Assembly: GCA_035578155.1 (NCBI GenBank) | Contig: JAPWDM010000003.1 | Coordinates: 66,766,142-66,830,141 of the forward strand | DNA: 64,000 nt | Source of the DNA: Brachynemurus nebulosus | Lineage: Eukaryota; Arthropoda; Insecta; Neuroptera; Myrmeleontidae | Direction: 5' to 3' | Part shown: one piece after another, positions 1 to 11,327 of the stretch | Layout: each line of letters starts with the position of its first letter | Numbering within the stretch: position 1 is the stretch's first letter | Notes under the pieces: model-generated | The model's database searches: none | Told to the model about the DNA's origin: nothing | The model's input: only the letters and a program-made list of their open reading frames with translations | Position numbers and translations under genes: made by a program

Positions 1-61
1 TTCAACAAAAGCCTTTAAAAAACGACACAAGATCCGATCACATTGATTATTACATAGTAAT

Positions 62-135
62 CAAGTGCGAGTAGGTCATCTTATTCGATGATAGAAAACA
101 CAAATGCATAAGGATTTCGTTGTTAGAACTACGAA
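62..135 (+). repeat. Dispersed repeat family I, copy 1
   Basis: This short block starts CAAGTGCG, holds a GGTCATC-like segment, and ends near ATAAGGATTTCGTTG. The same order of blocks recurs at 30208-30277 on the plus strand and at 50149-50214 on the minus strand. No termini or target duplication were identified, so the parent element is unknown. Confidence 0.6.
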
Positions 136-309
136 ATCTTAACAACTGTCTAGCAGGAATGGATTGTCTAGGACCCCACTTTTGGGCTCTATGTATACAT
201 TTTCTTCTTACCGAGCCTCTCCTCACTTCCGTAAGATATAGAGCACATAAAAAATACAAAACAATGAATAAAACAAAATTAAATAATGTCGGAAATGTCG
301 GCCCTGTAC

Positions 310-658
310 GTCGATATTTATCTGAATTACATTTTCGACTATGTGGTGGTCGGAAAACGACATTTCATATTACACGACCTAATGCTATTTTCAATACTGG
401 TGAAAATGATTCCGGGCTACAAGAAATCTATTCAGAGTTAAAGAACTGCTTCTAAACATTTCTCTAATGCTTAAAAAAAGTGTCGATATTTGTCTGAATT
501 AGATGGTTAGTCAAGTGGTCGGAAAACGACATTTCATATTACACGACATAATATTATTCCAATTAATGGCGAAAATTATTCCAGACTACAAGAAATCTAT
601 ATTCAGAGTTAAACACTTGCTTTTAAAATATTTCTCTAATGCTTAAAAAAGTGCCGAC
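310..658 (+). repeat. Two-copy tandem repeat, unit about 172 bp
   Basis: Copy 1 (310-481) and copy 2 (482-658) both begin GTCGATATTT, share GGTCGGAAAACGACATTTCA and an ACAAGAAATCTAT segment, and end with GCTTAAAAAAGTG. They differ by scattered substitutions and small indels, so the duplication is old. About 40 bp of the same unit recurs in reverse at 51093-51135, abutting the broken end of another repeat, so the unit is dispersed as well as tandem. Confidence 0.75.
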
Positions 659-691
659 AAGGCAGATTAACCCATACTTTGTCAGTTTAGA

Positions 692-910
692 CAGGGCCGT
701 AACTAGGTCTTCAGGGGCCTGGGGGGGGGGGGCAGAAAGTACATTCGGGGCCCCTACACCGGCCAGGGAAAAAATAAAAAATTCCGCCCCCTGGCAAAAA
801 AAAGAAGCGGCGACCTTTCTTTATGCTTATCAGTCGTTTGCTCGTTCTCTGTGGAATTTCTTGTATTCTCTTTGGGGCCCCGTTTGGCTGGGGGCCTAGG
901 ACAATGCCCC
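692..910 (+). repeat. GC-rich hAT-like terminal fragment
   Basis: A sharp GC-rich island in AT-rich DNA, beginning CAGGGCCGTAACTAGG and containing a long G run and GGGGCCCC blocks. The first bases resemble hAT ends of the CAGRGGCGTAACTA type, and a related start occurs at 24723. I found no matching opposite end and no 8-bp duplication, so this is an end fragment at best. Confidence 0.35.
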
Positions 911-1685
911 GGCTGATGCCCTCTTCTGATTTACCACCGACTGAATATTAATTTTCTATTACGTACCAGATGGCAGCACTACCTTGATACAATATTTACG
1001 AAACTTACAAAACGGTCAACTTAATCGCTGTATTAAATTTATTTGGTGGATTTACTTGCCTGGTAAATCATTAAAATAATTTTTTTTTGAAGACGGAAAT
1101 AAATACCTACTTCTCGTAGAGGTGACAGTGCCTACATTTTACTTCCTGTATTACCGTCAATGACTATACACACATTCAATAGCAAATACGTTAAAGGCAT
1201 TTGAAAAGTATTAAATGCGTTAAATGAAAAATGAAAAAAATCATGACATATATAACTTATGGCATGGCATGGATAAGCTAACTATGTATCTATGTGTGTA
1301 CGGTTATAAAACAATTTTAACCTTGTTTTAAAAGGTTGCGTATTATTTTAGGTCATGAATTATATTAATTGCAGACATACAATTAATAATATTTACAGTA
1401 CATATTTCAATGTAAACTTTAATAAAATCAAAAATAATATTTTTTTTTTATAAATTTGATATCAATTATATTATGGTGCTACTATGGTATGCGGTTCAAA
1501 TAAATCATAAAATTTTTTTTGTAGTCTATTAACACGTAGAGACTTAATAGTGGCAGTAAAAAACCTTCAAATTTGTATTTTTTGTAAAAAAAAAATAATG
1601 AAAATTTTGGATAAAATTTTAAACGTATAGAATGTGCCCCGTTCACTTCGTTCACCATCGTTCACAATTGTTTTTTTTTTTATTA
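911..1685. other. AT-rich stretch without gene
   Basis: Homopolymer-rich noncoding DNA. I see no splice-flanked open frame and no inverted termini. Confidence 0.5.
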
Positions 1686-1777
1686 GGGCTACAAAGGTCA
1701 TTGACCTTCGTAGCCCTTATGCATTTACCAGGGAACGGCAAGGTCGTGATGCATGTACAGATGCATCACAGTGCCGT
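1686..1777. repeat. Two adjacent short hairpins
   Basis: Positions 1686-1716 form GGGCTACAAAGGTCA followed by its near-perfect complement. Positions 1735-1777 form a second hairpin with ACGGCA/TGCCGT outer and GTGATGCAT/ATGCATCAC inner arms. They may be one small palindromic MITE or two independent hairpins. No function is claimed. Confidence 0.5.
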
Positions 1778-1839
1778 TAAAAGTAAAATTTCTTTGCGGT
1801 TTTTTTTTTTTAAAACATTAACTTATTGAAAATGAGTTA

Positions 1840-2772
1840 CGGCCGGTTTACATTCACATTTAAAGCCGACTTTAACACTAAAGCCAACTTTAAAACTGAT
1901 TTTATTTTTGGTACTGTTTTATACAGTGACTTTATAATATACTTGATAACAGTGTGGCCATTAGTAGGTCTAGTTTTTTATTGGTTGACGCCATTTTCAG
2001 GCCAAATGCATTGAATTTGTATACTTTGTTTATTCTGTTACTACGGTTACTCACTTCAAATTTGGCCTGAATATGGCGGATATGGTTCCAATGGCCACAC
2101 TGTTATAAAGAATATTTATACAGTCACTGTACTGTTTTACAATCAAATTTAAAGCTTCGTTAGTGTAAAAGTCGACTAAAGTAAGAATTATCTCAACTTT
2201 TAGTGCTTAAAGTCGGCTTTAACATATTTGTTATTGCTGATTATTATCATTGAATTTTGTTTATAAGCATAATTTTTCTATAAAATATTCGTACCTTAAA
2301 TAAATAAAATAAAAATTTCATTTGTTTGCTTATTTTCAATGATATTTTTGATTATTTTTACGTCTTGGATTAATATATTAATATCAAACATTCCTTTTAG
2401 GTTAAACTGGCTGAACGATTTCTGGGTTACCCGCGATTTTTTTTTATGATTCATTGTATTTATGATAAATTTCTTTTAAAAAGAAATAATGTAGTTTTAT
2501 ATTCTAATCTCACTGACAGTAGCGAAATGAGTGAAAGGCGTATTTTTTGAAATTCAATCATGTTGATATTTTCGTCTCTATAGTTATTTTTTTTAAATGT
2601 ACGATTGGCTACGATCATTCATAGTTCGTTTTATCCATGCAACACTTAAAAGTCCTTTAACAAAAGTAAGCAGACCTGATCATTGTGAAACAATGCTAAA
2701 AATAAAGTCGACTTTAAATTAAAAGTAGCTTTAGTTAAAGAACCTTTAAAATTATGAATGTAAAACCGGCCG
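1840..2772. mobile_element. TIR element, family P, copy 1 (interrupted)
   Basis: The ends are inverted copies of CGGCCGGTTTACATTCA (left) and TGAATGTAAAACCGGCCG (right). A TA lies on each side, which suggests but does not prove a TA target duplication. The interior is noncoding and carries repeated AAAGTCGACTTT-type palindromes near both ends, as expected of subterminal transposase-binding repeats. A second copy lies at 50417-51092. Removing the nested insertion at 1922-2131 and its duplicated target leaves about 715 bp, a typical non-autonomous size. The superfamily is not assigned. Confidence 0.75.
1922..2131. mobile_element. Nested hAT-type MITE with 8-bp TSD
   Basis: A 210-bp insertion inside family P copy 1. 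It begins TACAGTGACT and ends AGTCACTGTA, with roughly 42-bp terminal inverted repeats (1922-1963 and 2090-2131) sharing ATAACAGTGTGGCCATT. The target CTGTTTTA is duplicated exactly at 1914-1921 and 2132-2139. The copy of family P at 50417 has one CTGTTTTA and no insert, so the empty site is preserved. An 8-bp duplication and a TACAGTG end fit hAT. No coding capacity. Confidence 0.88.
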
Positions 2773-4154
2773 TAAGTCTACGTTTTTAACATTTGTAATT
2801 ACGAAAACATAATCGGATAATTTTACCGAAAATTAACGTAAATTTATGTAGACTGATTTTTGCCGATAACATAAGCGCCCCTAGTGACGTTAACTTATAT
2901 TTAAAATACTGCGGGAAAGTGTAAATATTAGGTGAAGGATTTTAGTTACAATCTTAAGTACTTTTTAAACATATTTAAAGTCACTTATTTACAATGACGA
3001 ATACACCGTGAGTGAAAGTGTTCTTTTTATTTTTTTTATTTTATATTAAATAAAATAAAAAAAAAGTACACTGACGATAAATAAATAAATTTATTTTTAA
3101 ACAAGGCTATATTATTTTAAAAGAAATTTAACCTTACATATTTTTAATCGTAGTAACAACGAAATTATGTTAAATTTTTATTCTCAACCAAAAAAACTTG
3201 AACCACTTTATTGTTGAACGTTATATAGCCCGTTTTTCTAGACGAATTTTTTTTTTAGTGTCTCAAATACTCGTAATCTTGTAAATATCTCGAATTTATA
3301 TCTTTTATTTAAAAATGTGGAGAACAAAGAAATTTTCGAAGAGTTACAAATCCTATAAAAATGTAAATTGCTTCCAAAAAAAAAAAAAAAAAAACCAATT
3401 TAACCAACCAATCAACAGCTGCGCGATAATCATCATCACATCGTTTGAATTTTTTACAAAACAAATTCTTTTTCAAGCATTGTTAAACCATTCTCATTTT
3501 TTTACCTGTACTCACATAAAATTCAAATCATAAAAAACGCCCGTAAAAAAAATCATAATAGATAAATTTATAAATACCCACACATGGGTACAGCAATTTT
3601 GGTGGTACCACAAACAAATCCACCGAAAAAGAATTATAAAGATCGCAGTGTTCAAGGTCGGGCACGCACGCAAGATGGCGTAAGTTGATAGCGAAAGACC
3701 TCACGGCGGTTACGACGTCCTCCACTGACAGTCAGTGCATACTACCTATGATACTACCACAGTCAGTCAGAATAATAGGGAGTAATGATCTAGCTGGGCA
3801 GTGACCGGCCACTTATGTAGCCTCAGTTAAGTAGGTACCCATCTATATCTAACGACCAACACGCCATTCCTCTGCCAACCAGGTTAGGTATAGTAATTTT
3901 TTTTATCATTCACAAAGCATAAGCAGGCAGCATAGCCAGGCAAACATTATATTAAACACGGCAATAAAAAACAAGCAAACTCTTTATTTTCAAAAAAGAA
4001 TTTCGCCAATTAGTCACAACAACTGTGGCTAAACATACACAGGTATAATTTATTTTACAGTGATTCACTGCATGGAACTAATTTTTATTGATTTTTGAAA
4101 ATAATTATGACCTCTGAATACACACAAAAAATTTCTATCTAGCATAATTTCAAT
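2773..4154. other. Noncoding stretch with one GC-richer island
   Basis: Mostly AT-rich with an A19 run near 3376. Positions 3640-3860 are richer in CpG and contain AAGATGGCGTAAGT, a plausible plus-strand donor, and TCAGTC-type initiator-like words. No coding frame is convincing, so it could be an untranslated exon or regulatory DNA. Confidence 0.35.
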
Positions 4155-4186
4155 TTGACCGTAGATGTTTACATATCTACGGTCAA
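4155..4186. repeat. 12-bp-arm palindrome
   Basis: TTGACCGTAGAT and ATCTACGGTCAA flank an 8-base loop; all 12 pairs match. It lies 28 bp before the large foldback element. Confidence 0.7.
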
Positions 4187-4214
4187 AGATATTTTGTTAT
4201 GTATGTAGGTACTA

Positions 4215-4996
4215 CAGACCAATGGAACACTATTATTATATTATACTACTAGACAAAGCGTAAGGCCGGTTTGTAGGCATTTTTCTTGAAGCAGGTAACA
4301 GGGTGAGACTGGTGAAATTTAATGAAATAATATAATATCAATTTTTGAGCAAATGTGACTATAATTATTGCAGGACATAATTTGTATACGTACATATTTT
4401 CAAAATAAAACGAATACCACTTTTTTTCTTTCAAAATTATTCGGTTTCTTCTCAAAAAAGTAAAATCTTATCATCAATATTATATTTTGACAATAATTAT
4501 TTGAAAACGTTACTACGGATACAATTCATTACTATATTACAGAATACTATTAAGGTCGGAACTTGGTCGTAACTGGTTGCCTCAATTACACATTTTTATA
4601 ATTAGTCTATATAATATGTTCACTGGTCTGTGAGTATAATTGAGGCAACCAGATACGACCAGATAGTATTCTGTAATATAGTAATCAATGCAATAACCCA
4701 TTGTATCCGTAGTAACGTCTTCATAATTATTGTCAAAATATAATATTGATAATAAAATTTTACTTTTTTGAGAAAAAACTGCAAAATTTTGAAAGAGAGA
4801 AAGTGGTATTCGCTTTACTTTCAAAATACGTACGTATACCTACAAATAATGCCCTGTATGTAATGTCCAAAAATTGACATAATATTATATTCCTTAAATC
4901 TCACCCGTCTCACCCTGTTACGGCTTCAAGAAAAATGCCCACAAGCTGCCTTTACCCTTTGTCTAGTAGTATAATATAATAGTGTTCATTGGTCTG
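4215..4996. mobile_element. Large foldback element (family F)
   Basis: A 782-bp palindrome of two roughly 380-bp arms meeting near 4625. It begins CAGACCAATGGAACA and ends TGTTCATTGGTCTG. The centre contains another TTCACTGGTCTG, so each arm looks like a complete smaller element with its own short TIR, fused head to head with its partner. Arms share AGGTAACAGGGTGAGAC, ATTGCAGGACATAATTTG and TACGGATACAATTCATTAC, with substitutions between them. A solo half copy lies at 5751-6135. No coding capacity. Confidence 0.8.
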
Positions 4997-5750
4997 TGTC
5001 CTAGACATACAAAATATTAAATTTAAATTTCTCGAAAATTCTTTGTTTTTACCGAAACATGTTTTTAAAAGTTCAAGAACAGCGCAGCGCCAAGTTTTTT
5101 TACCCTGAAGTAAATGAAAAATCGTTTGCATACGAATAATAAAATTAATTGGTTCGTTTAGATTTTTTTTTTTTAGTATACAATGACCTCTAGGTGTTGA
5201 AAAGGTAACTGAAATCGCATTGTTCCAACAAGGAACTGTGTCAGTGCATTGAAAAAATACCTTTTCTATAATTGTCATTGGAACTTTTAATTGGAAAACT
5301 GTAGGAAAACTTCAAAAATTTAACGCTTTCTAATAGTAAATACAATTTACAGTCGTCGGTCTTATCTAATTTTTTATTCAACTGTCGTAGTCTTATAACC
5401 AAAAATTCTATTATTAAATATTAAAAAATAATAAATAAATGGCTATACGTTTCCTTTTTGAACAATTTAATTATTATTTGTCTTTGTTAAATCATACAGA
5501 ATAATCCAAACAGGGGGGGGGGCAGTGGGGATACACGCAAATATGATATAACACTACAACTATTTAGGATCATTTAAATAAATTATTTAAAATATGCAAA
5601 TTTGGCACGTACAAAAGCATTACAAGTATCTAAATGACCGTTTTAGCTGTCAATTATAATTTAATTCACATTTAATATGACATGTATGGTACCGGGTGAT
5701 TCACATCAAGTCACACATTTACACCATTGAAAAAATCGACTAGAGAGCTA

Positions 5751-6135
5751 AGCGTAAAGCCAATTTCTAGGCATTTTTCTTGAATCAGGTAACAGCGTGA
5801 GACGGATGAAATTTAAGGAATATAATATAATGTCAATTTTTGAGCAAATGCGACTATAATTATTGCAGGACATAATTTGTATGCGTACGTATCTTGAAAA
5901 TAAAGCGAATACCACTTTTTTTCTTTCAAAATTTAGCAGTTTCTTCTTAAAAAAGTAAAATTTTATTATCAATATTATATTTTTACAATAATTATTTGAA
6001 AACGTTACTACGGATACAATTCATTACTATATTACAGAATACTTTTAAGGTCGGAACTTGGTCGTAACTGGTTGCCTCAATTACACATTTTTATAATTAG
6101 TCTACATAATATATAATATTATGTTAATTGGTCTG
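5751..6135 (+). mobile_element. Solo half-copy of family F
   Basis: This matches the left arm of the foldback at 4215 through AGGCATTTTTCTTGAA, ATTGCAGGACATAATTTG and CTGGTTGCCTCAATTACAC, and ends AATTGGTCTG. The left terminus is degraded, since the CAGACCAATGG end is missing. A single-arm copy supports the view that the foldback is a dimer of this unit. Confidence 0.75.
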
Positions 6136-7161
6136 TGGCTGCGTATTACAAATACATTAAGAAATTGAAGTAAAAAAATTGATTGATGTGATTACTTTAA
6201 TGGCGGTCAAACCATTAATTTAATGGTTTATCTAATATTCATAAACAATTAAGTCACCGTGGTTACAAGTTATAATTTAATGCCTGTGGTATCTCTAGGA
6301 AACATATGTTAATATGTTCGATTCTCGAGTACTCAGTGATCATCGCCCTTTAATACACGAAAATACAGTAGTTTTCGTGTAAATTATAAAGGTGAATACA
6401 CATATTATGTATCAAACATTTACAAACGTTTCCGAACATTGGCAAATGTTTGCAAACAAGTGAACAAACGTTTGCAAGTATATTTTACGAGTACGGTTAT
6501 CTTTCAAAGACGAATCAATGTCATTTCTGTTTTCTAAAAACACTTGTTTATCTTGTAATGTCTGTGTTAATATCGTATGACAAAGATTTCTAAGAAAAGT
6601 TGTTAATTTTGGAATGTTTAGACTTGAAAATCATTTCGTGGATATTCAGACGATAAAAATGAAGTCTTATCATGTTGCAAATAATACACAGAATATATAC
6701 AATCTATTTTTTATTTTTAATGAAATGATAAAAAAAAATTTCAAAATTTATCATCACTGGGTAGAATTTTTTTGTTGGTTCAAGTATACTTCCTTTTCAA
6801 AAAATATTATACCGTCAAGGTATTAAAAAATTGAACCGCATATTTCCTGTCTCACACAGAATATTGACGATAAAATTCCAAGGTAGGTTATTTGATATGT
6901 ACTTTACATTTTACTTTTTTTTTTTTTTTAAATATACCTCGCGACCCGTGTACAAAGTTCTAATGAAAAGGTAAAATTAATTATCAATTTATGGCTTAAA
7001 ATTTCCGTACAAAAAAAAAGTTAAAAAATATTTCTTTACTTCCTAACGTTGTGGAATTGTACAAAATTTTGACTTTGACTATCAATTACTTTCGCGTACG
7101 AAATTCACGGAATTTGTCACGGGCTTGAATGTTGACCAAAAAACAATCCATTTTTACGTAC
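6136..7161. other. AT-rich stretch without gene; short AAACGTTTGC cluster
   Basis: No supported gene. Positions 6418-6476 hold a tight cluster of related words (ACAAACGTTTCC, GCAAATGTTTGC, AACAAACGTTTGC), a small satellite-like or binding-site-like cluster. Confidence 0.4.
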
Positions 7162-7383
7162 CTTTGAATTAAAAGTTCGTAGGATTACCATAGTATTTGG
7201 ATGATACATTGGCAAAATAGTTATTCGTCGAACGTATCTGGGTTTTTGGTTATTTGAGGCAGTATTTCCAACTACTGGTCGATTTGTCGACATTGTTATA
7301 TTTTCAAAAATTATTTTAACAACCGTCTTACAAATGTTTTGCAAATAATCCATTTTTGCGATGAATATTTATAATTTGTTTGT
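7162..7383 (-). CDS. Candidate internal exon, unknown protein
   Basis: On the minus strand a CTAATAATCCTGTCAG acceptor is followed by an open frame that ends at CAAAG|GTACGT, a good donor. From the ATG at 7351-7353 the frame encodes about 64 residues, including MSTNRPVVGNTAS and PRYVRRITILPMYHPN. Its composition looks more protein-like than neighbouring chance ORFs. I do not recognise the family. It is on the same strand as the rdx exon but does not match any rdx/SPOP segment, so it could be a TE gene fragment or a chance frame. Confidence 0.28.
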
Positions 7384-7776
7384 CTGACAGGATTATTAGT
7401 TTGATGTTGATTTTAATTGTTTTTTTAAATAGTTCCATGGCAATCGAGCCTGTGAATTTTTTTTTTCGAAATTTTCAAGCAAAATTCTGAGATAATGCTA
7501 AAATAACTAGCGACTGGTCAGAAAAAAAGTACCGTGACGGGATACCTACGAAAAATATTACCAAGCTTCTAAGACTTAGGAACATTTTTTTTCTTTTTAA
7601 TTAGAACCTGTTATAAAATTTTTAAAAAAATGAGTTCTTGACCCAAATCTTCAAAATTTTATCCCAATTATCCTGACAATTGGTTTTTTTAGGCCATATA
7701 CGGGATTTTTATTCACAAAACATCAACCAATATTGAAAAAAAGATCTTATGGTATAGGTTAAGTAAATTTACTTAA

Positions 7777-8134
7777 GGTAGTTGGTCGATAAAACGATTT
7801 TTTCAAAGGATTTTAACGAAACTTCTCTAGATAATTATTTAATCCAATACCAATAATACGAGCCTATACCGAAAAAAAACTGACCACCTGAATTTTGAGA
7901 AAAACAATTTCAAAGTTTTGTAATTTTAACACGATGGGCTTATGGGAAAACTCTATTTTTTTTTTTGAATAAAATGAAAACGTGTAAAAGGAATTTGATA
8001 ACAATTTAAGAAGAAATAAAAATTGATCACGCCGTTTTTGAAATATAATTTAAAAACATTCTTTTACAACGTTTTTACAACGCTTTTTCACTTTTTAAAC
8101 AATTCTTTTAAATTGCTACAATATAAGCGCGCGG
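7777..8134 (+). repeat. Dispersed repeat family H, copy 1
   Basis: It starts GTAGTTGGTCGATAAAACGA, contains GGGAAAACTCTATTTTTTT and GCCGTTTTTGAAATATAATT, and ends near CAATATAAGCGCGCGGA. The second copy at 25804-26853 has the same order of blocks but is split by an insertion. No clear terminal inverted repeats. Confidence 0.7.
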
Positions 8135-8523
8135 AAATTCAAAAAAACAAGTGGTATACAAATAATAATAACTGAAGAATATTAATTTTTGATAAAAGAA
8201 AATTTTTTTTGCTGAGATATACTTATGTACCTGATTATTTCAGAGCAATTTTACGTTAAATAAGTGAAAAATGCAAATAATTTTCAATGTAACTTTGAAT
8301 ATGTTATATTTCAATTCTTTGTGTATTCTTTGATTAAAATCTTTGCAAACTGTGGGACAACTATACTCTGGAACCTAAATCTACAACATACGTTATTTGG
8401 TAGATTTTTTGGATAAATACATAAGGTACAAAATTTATACAAATTTTTCAAAAATTTGTACTGAATGAATTTATTGTAATTATCTAATTTAAACAAAAGA
8501 GAATTTTTAATTCATTAAACATA

Positions 8524-9300
8524 GGGTCATTCCATTTCAAATCATCCAATAAAAACATAAAATGTCACCTATGACCTCAGATTTAGCTGAGAATTTTTTT
8601 TATTGGTTTATTTAACCATCCTAATCATCTGTACAAAATTTAAAAAAATTATCGCGAATAGTTTTCAAGTTATGAATTTTTGAAATTTAGCAAAATAGGG
8701 TTAAAATGATGTTTCCGTGGTATCGCTTTCGGTGACGTTATTATATTAAAAAATCCATAGCTTCTGTAATATTTAACATAAAGCAATAATTTTTTCATCA
8801 AAATGTTCAGAAAAGTCAGGAGATTACAGGAAAAATAAATTTGGTTAATTATCACTTCATGTTTCTATGTAATGCTTTGTTAGACTTAAATTTTGAGACA
8901 TTTTTTAATCGATAAACAAAAAATCTTTAAAAGTGATTATTGACCAAAGGCATAGCAGTAACCGTAGTAATTTTTTTTTAATTTACCTTAAAGATGTAAA
9001 CTAAAATAATCTGGAACAAAAATAATGGTTTTTTACCCGCTAATATTTTTCAGACACGTCCGACGTCTGGAAGCTTAAAAAACGAGCTTTTTGGAATAAT
9101 TTCCCAAAATTCAAAATTTTTGTTTACACCATTGGAAAGAGGAGAAAAACTAACTTTTATTATTTTAAAAACTATTGGAGATAATTTTTTTAAATTTTGT
9201 ATGAGATGATTAGGATGTTTAAATAAAAAATTTAAAAAATTTTCAGCTAAATCTGAGCTCATGGGTGACATGACCTGGATGAAGTGGCGTGTAATGACCC
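8524..9300. mobile_element. 777-bp TIR element with 4-bp TSD
   Basis: It begins GGGTCATT and ends AATGACCC, flanked on both sides by CATA. The inverted arms are long (about 150 bp) and imperfect, sharing GACCTCAGATTTAGCTGA on the left with TCAGCTAAATCTGAGCTC on the right, and CCTAATCATCT with AGATGATTAGG. The middle has no coding frame. It contains ACACCATTGGAAAGAGG, a word also present near 49235. The superfamily is unassigned. Confidence 0.72.
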
Positions 9301-9976
9301 CATACCTACTGTAAAATTATTTATTGTTGCATGTGAGGCCATCTGAATGCAACGAATACAATTGCAATTCATTTTTCATGTTTCCCAATGTTGCAAGGAA
9401 AACGCGTTTCCCTACTTAAGATTACTCACATGTGTTAATTAAAATTGTTTTTCGTATAATATAATTTATATATATGCTTGTATTTTGTAGTTGTAGTGTA
9501 TATGGTAGGCATTTATTAGTCTGCGAATGCTGTTGAGCTGTTGAGTTCGAACAAACATATAAGTATGTACCTATAGTTAAATAAAGGTCGTTAACCGACA
9601 AAAATTACGAAGAGGAACAAATAGTACACCGAGCGGCAATATTATGTATACATAAATAGAACACCATTGTACTAAAATACATATCATTTTGTTATATTGA
9701 TACGAGATGAATGAGGGGACTTCCCCTTGCTTGCGTTCCAATTCAAAAATGCACGCCAGTCACTATACGACTACAACTACACATATACCACTACAATTAC
9801 GGTGTCCTGTTTAAATAGTTATACTACACGTATGTGATTTTCTTTTTTAGATGACATAATTTTCGGTAAATCCCCTCCTGGCATTTACAAACTTACATAG
9901 TTTTTTTTTTTGTTATTTGTAAAATCAATAAAATATGTAATATAGATGGATGTGTGCTACTATAGTATGCCGTCTA
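9301..9976. other. Stretch without gene
   Basis: AT-rich noncoding sequence. I see no repeat ends or plausible exon. Confidence 0.5.
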
Positions 9977-10778
9977 TTAAGGTACCATCATAGTGTGACC
10001 GGCTGGAAAATAGTCAACAACTTTCGCAATTTTTTTCGGATGACTAGGATAGGGCAATAGGGATGAATTTTTTTTACGATCAATACCACTATTTAACAAT
10101 ACAAAAATATTTTGTTTATTCATTTTTATTTATTTTTTATAATTATTATAATTTTTTGAAAAAAGTGCCTTTAAAAATGGGCGGCACAAAAAATCAAACA
10201 GATTATCAATCTGTAAGTAAGCCGCTATGTTCCTACGCAGGCTTATTCTTTTTTTTTTTTTGAAATTCGAAAAAATGTAAAAAGTACAAAATTTAGACCT
10301 TTTTTAAAACAGTTTTCCGTGTGAAAAAATAGGAAGATTTCAAAAAAAAAAAGCTTGCAAAGGTACATGGGGAATGGAATAAAGAATATTCTGTCAAAAT
10401 TTCAAACTTATAGCTTGGAAACCTTCCCTCTGAGAGTGGGTACGGTTTTTAGAAAGGGCATTTCGAGACATACGCATTTAAAGTTGTCTCGAAATTGTTT
10501 CAAATCATTGTTTCAACAAGAATGTGATACTGTGGTGATAATAATTGATCTTATACGTTCACTGGTTGTGGAAAGACTGAATGTAAAGTGGTATAACATC
10601 CCGCCAAAAGGCGCCAATCGATCCGCAGAGTTTTGTATTTAGGTTGAATCCATTGATCCGTGGTCGTAGCGACCGTAATAATTCGAATTTCAATTTGAAA
10701 TTTTTGAGAGAACATGTATAACTCTAACACGAAAAAAAATTATTTTTTTCAAAATTCTACATTGTGATGGTACTTTAA
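9977..10778. mobile_element. TTAA foldback family B, copy A
   Basis: It begins TTAAGGTACCATCATAGTG and ends CATTGTGATGGTACTTTAA, so TTAA lies at both ends. The left 350 bp match copies at 27459, 33190 and 37972 (CGATCAATACCACTATTTAA, CAGATTATCAATCTG, AAGCCGCTATGTTCCTA). The right arm is largely replaced by about 390 bp of unrelated, less AT-rich sequence (10360-10730). That segment has a 95-codon open frame with no recognisable domain, so it is either acquired sequence or part of a longer parent element. Confidence 0.75.
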
Positions 10779-11013
10779 GCTTAAAATATTTTTAGACATA
10801 ACTCGATTTGATCTTCTACTGTACAGATAATAATAATAGAACAAATATGTAAAATTGAGTAACCACTGAATGAATATAAGGAACAAAATTAAAATAATAA
10901 AAACATTCTATCCATTTAAGTACAGAGAAATCTGTGACTTTCACTTCACTTGTGATCAGTTCTTATTTTCCAATTTTTTTTTTTTTTTTTTCAAAATAAA
11001 ATGATATTTTTAC

Positions 11014-11170
11014 CTGTGTATAGCACCAATTTTCAGCAACGGGCGTATTGACCTCCTGAGGTGGCGGACTTGGCACGCGACTAACGGCCATACTGCCTCC
11101 ACTGGTCGGGTGCAGGTTCGAGCTAACCCGCGCTGTTTGCCCCGGTGAGCAATCACTCACCACTGGCAAT
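11014..11170 (-). CDS. rdx: roadkill/SPOP N-terminal coding exon
   Basis: Read on the minus strand, this 157-bp exon is bounded by an acceptor (TTATTGTTACAG) and a donor (CACAG|GTAAAA). Its 52 codons are open throughout and include VSSNLHPTSGGS, MAVSRVPSPPP and end PVAENWCYTQ, the unstructured N-terminus that precedes the MATH domain in SPOP and Drosophila roadkill. The split after CYTQ matches the known protein continuing with the MATH domain. SPOP/rdx is a MATH-BTB substrate adaptor of Cullin-3 ubiquitin ligase; in flies it limits Hedgehog signalling by directing Ci for degradation in the nucleus. The frame stays open upstream of the internal ATG, so the exon may also serve a longer isoform. 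Neighbouring MATH and BTB exons are not in this window, implying an intron longer than 11 kb on the low-coordinate side. The GC content is well above its surroundings. Confidence 0.92.
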
Positions 11171-11327
11171 CTGTAACAATAAAAACATAATCATTAATTA
11201 ACTGCTATTAATTAATTAAAAGTAAGTTGGTACTAATTACAAAAATTATGTTGCCAATTTTGATCGTTTGTAGGTATCGATTAAAAAAAAAAAATACACT
11301 TGAATCCAAAACTGATACAAAATATGT

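Noticed and set aside
692..899. Host exon in the GC-rich island near 700-900
   Set aside because: It starts like a hAT end, contains long G and A runs, and gives no recognisable protein.
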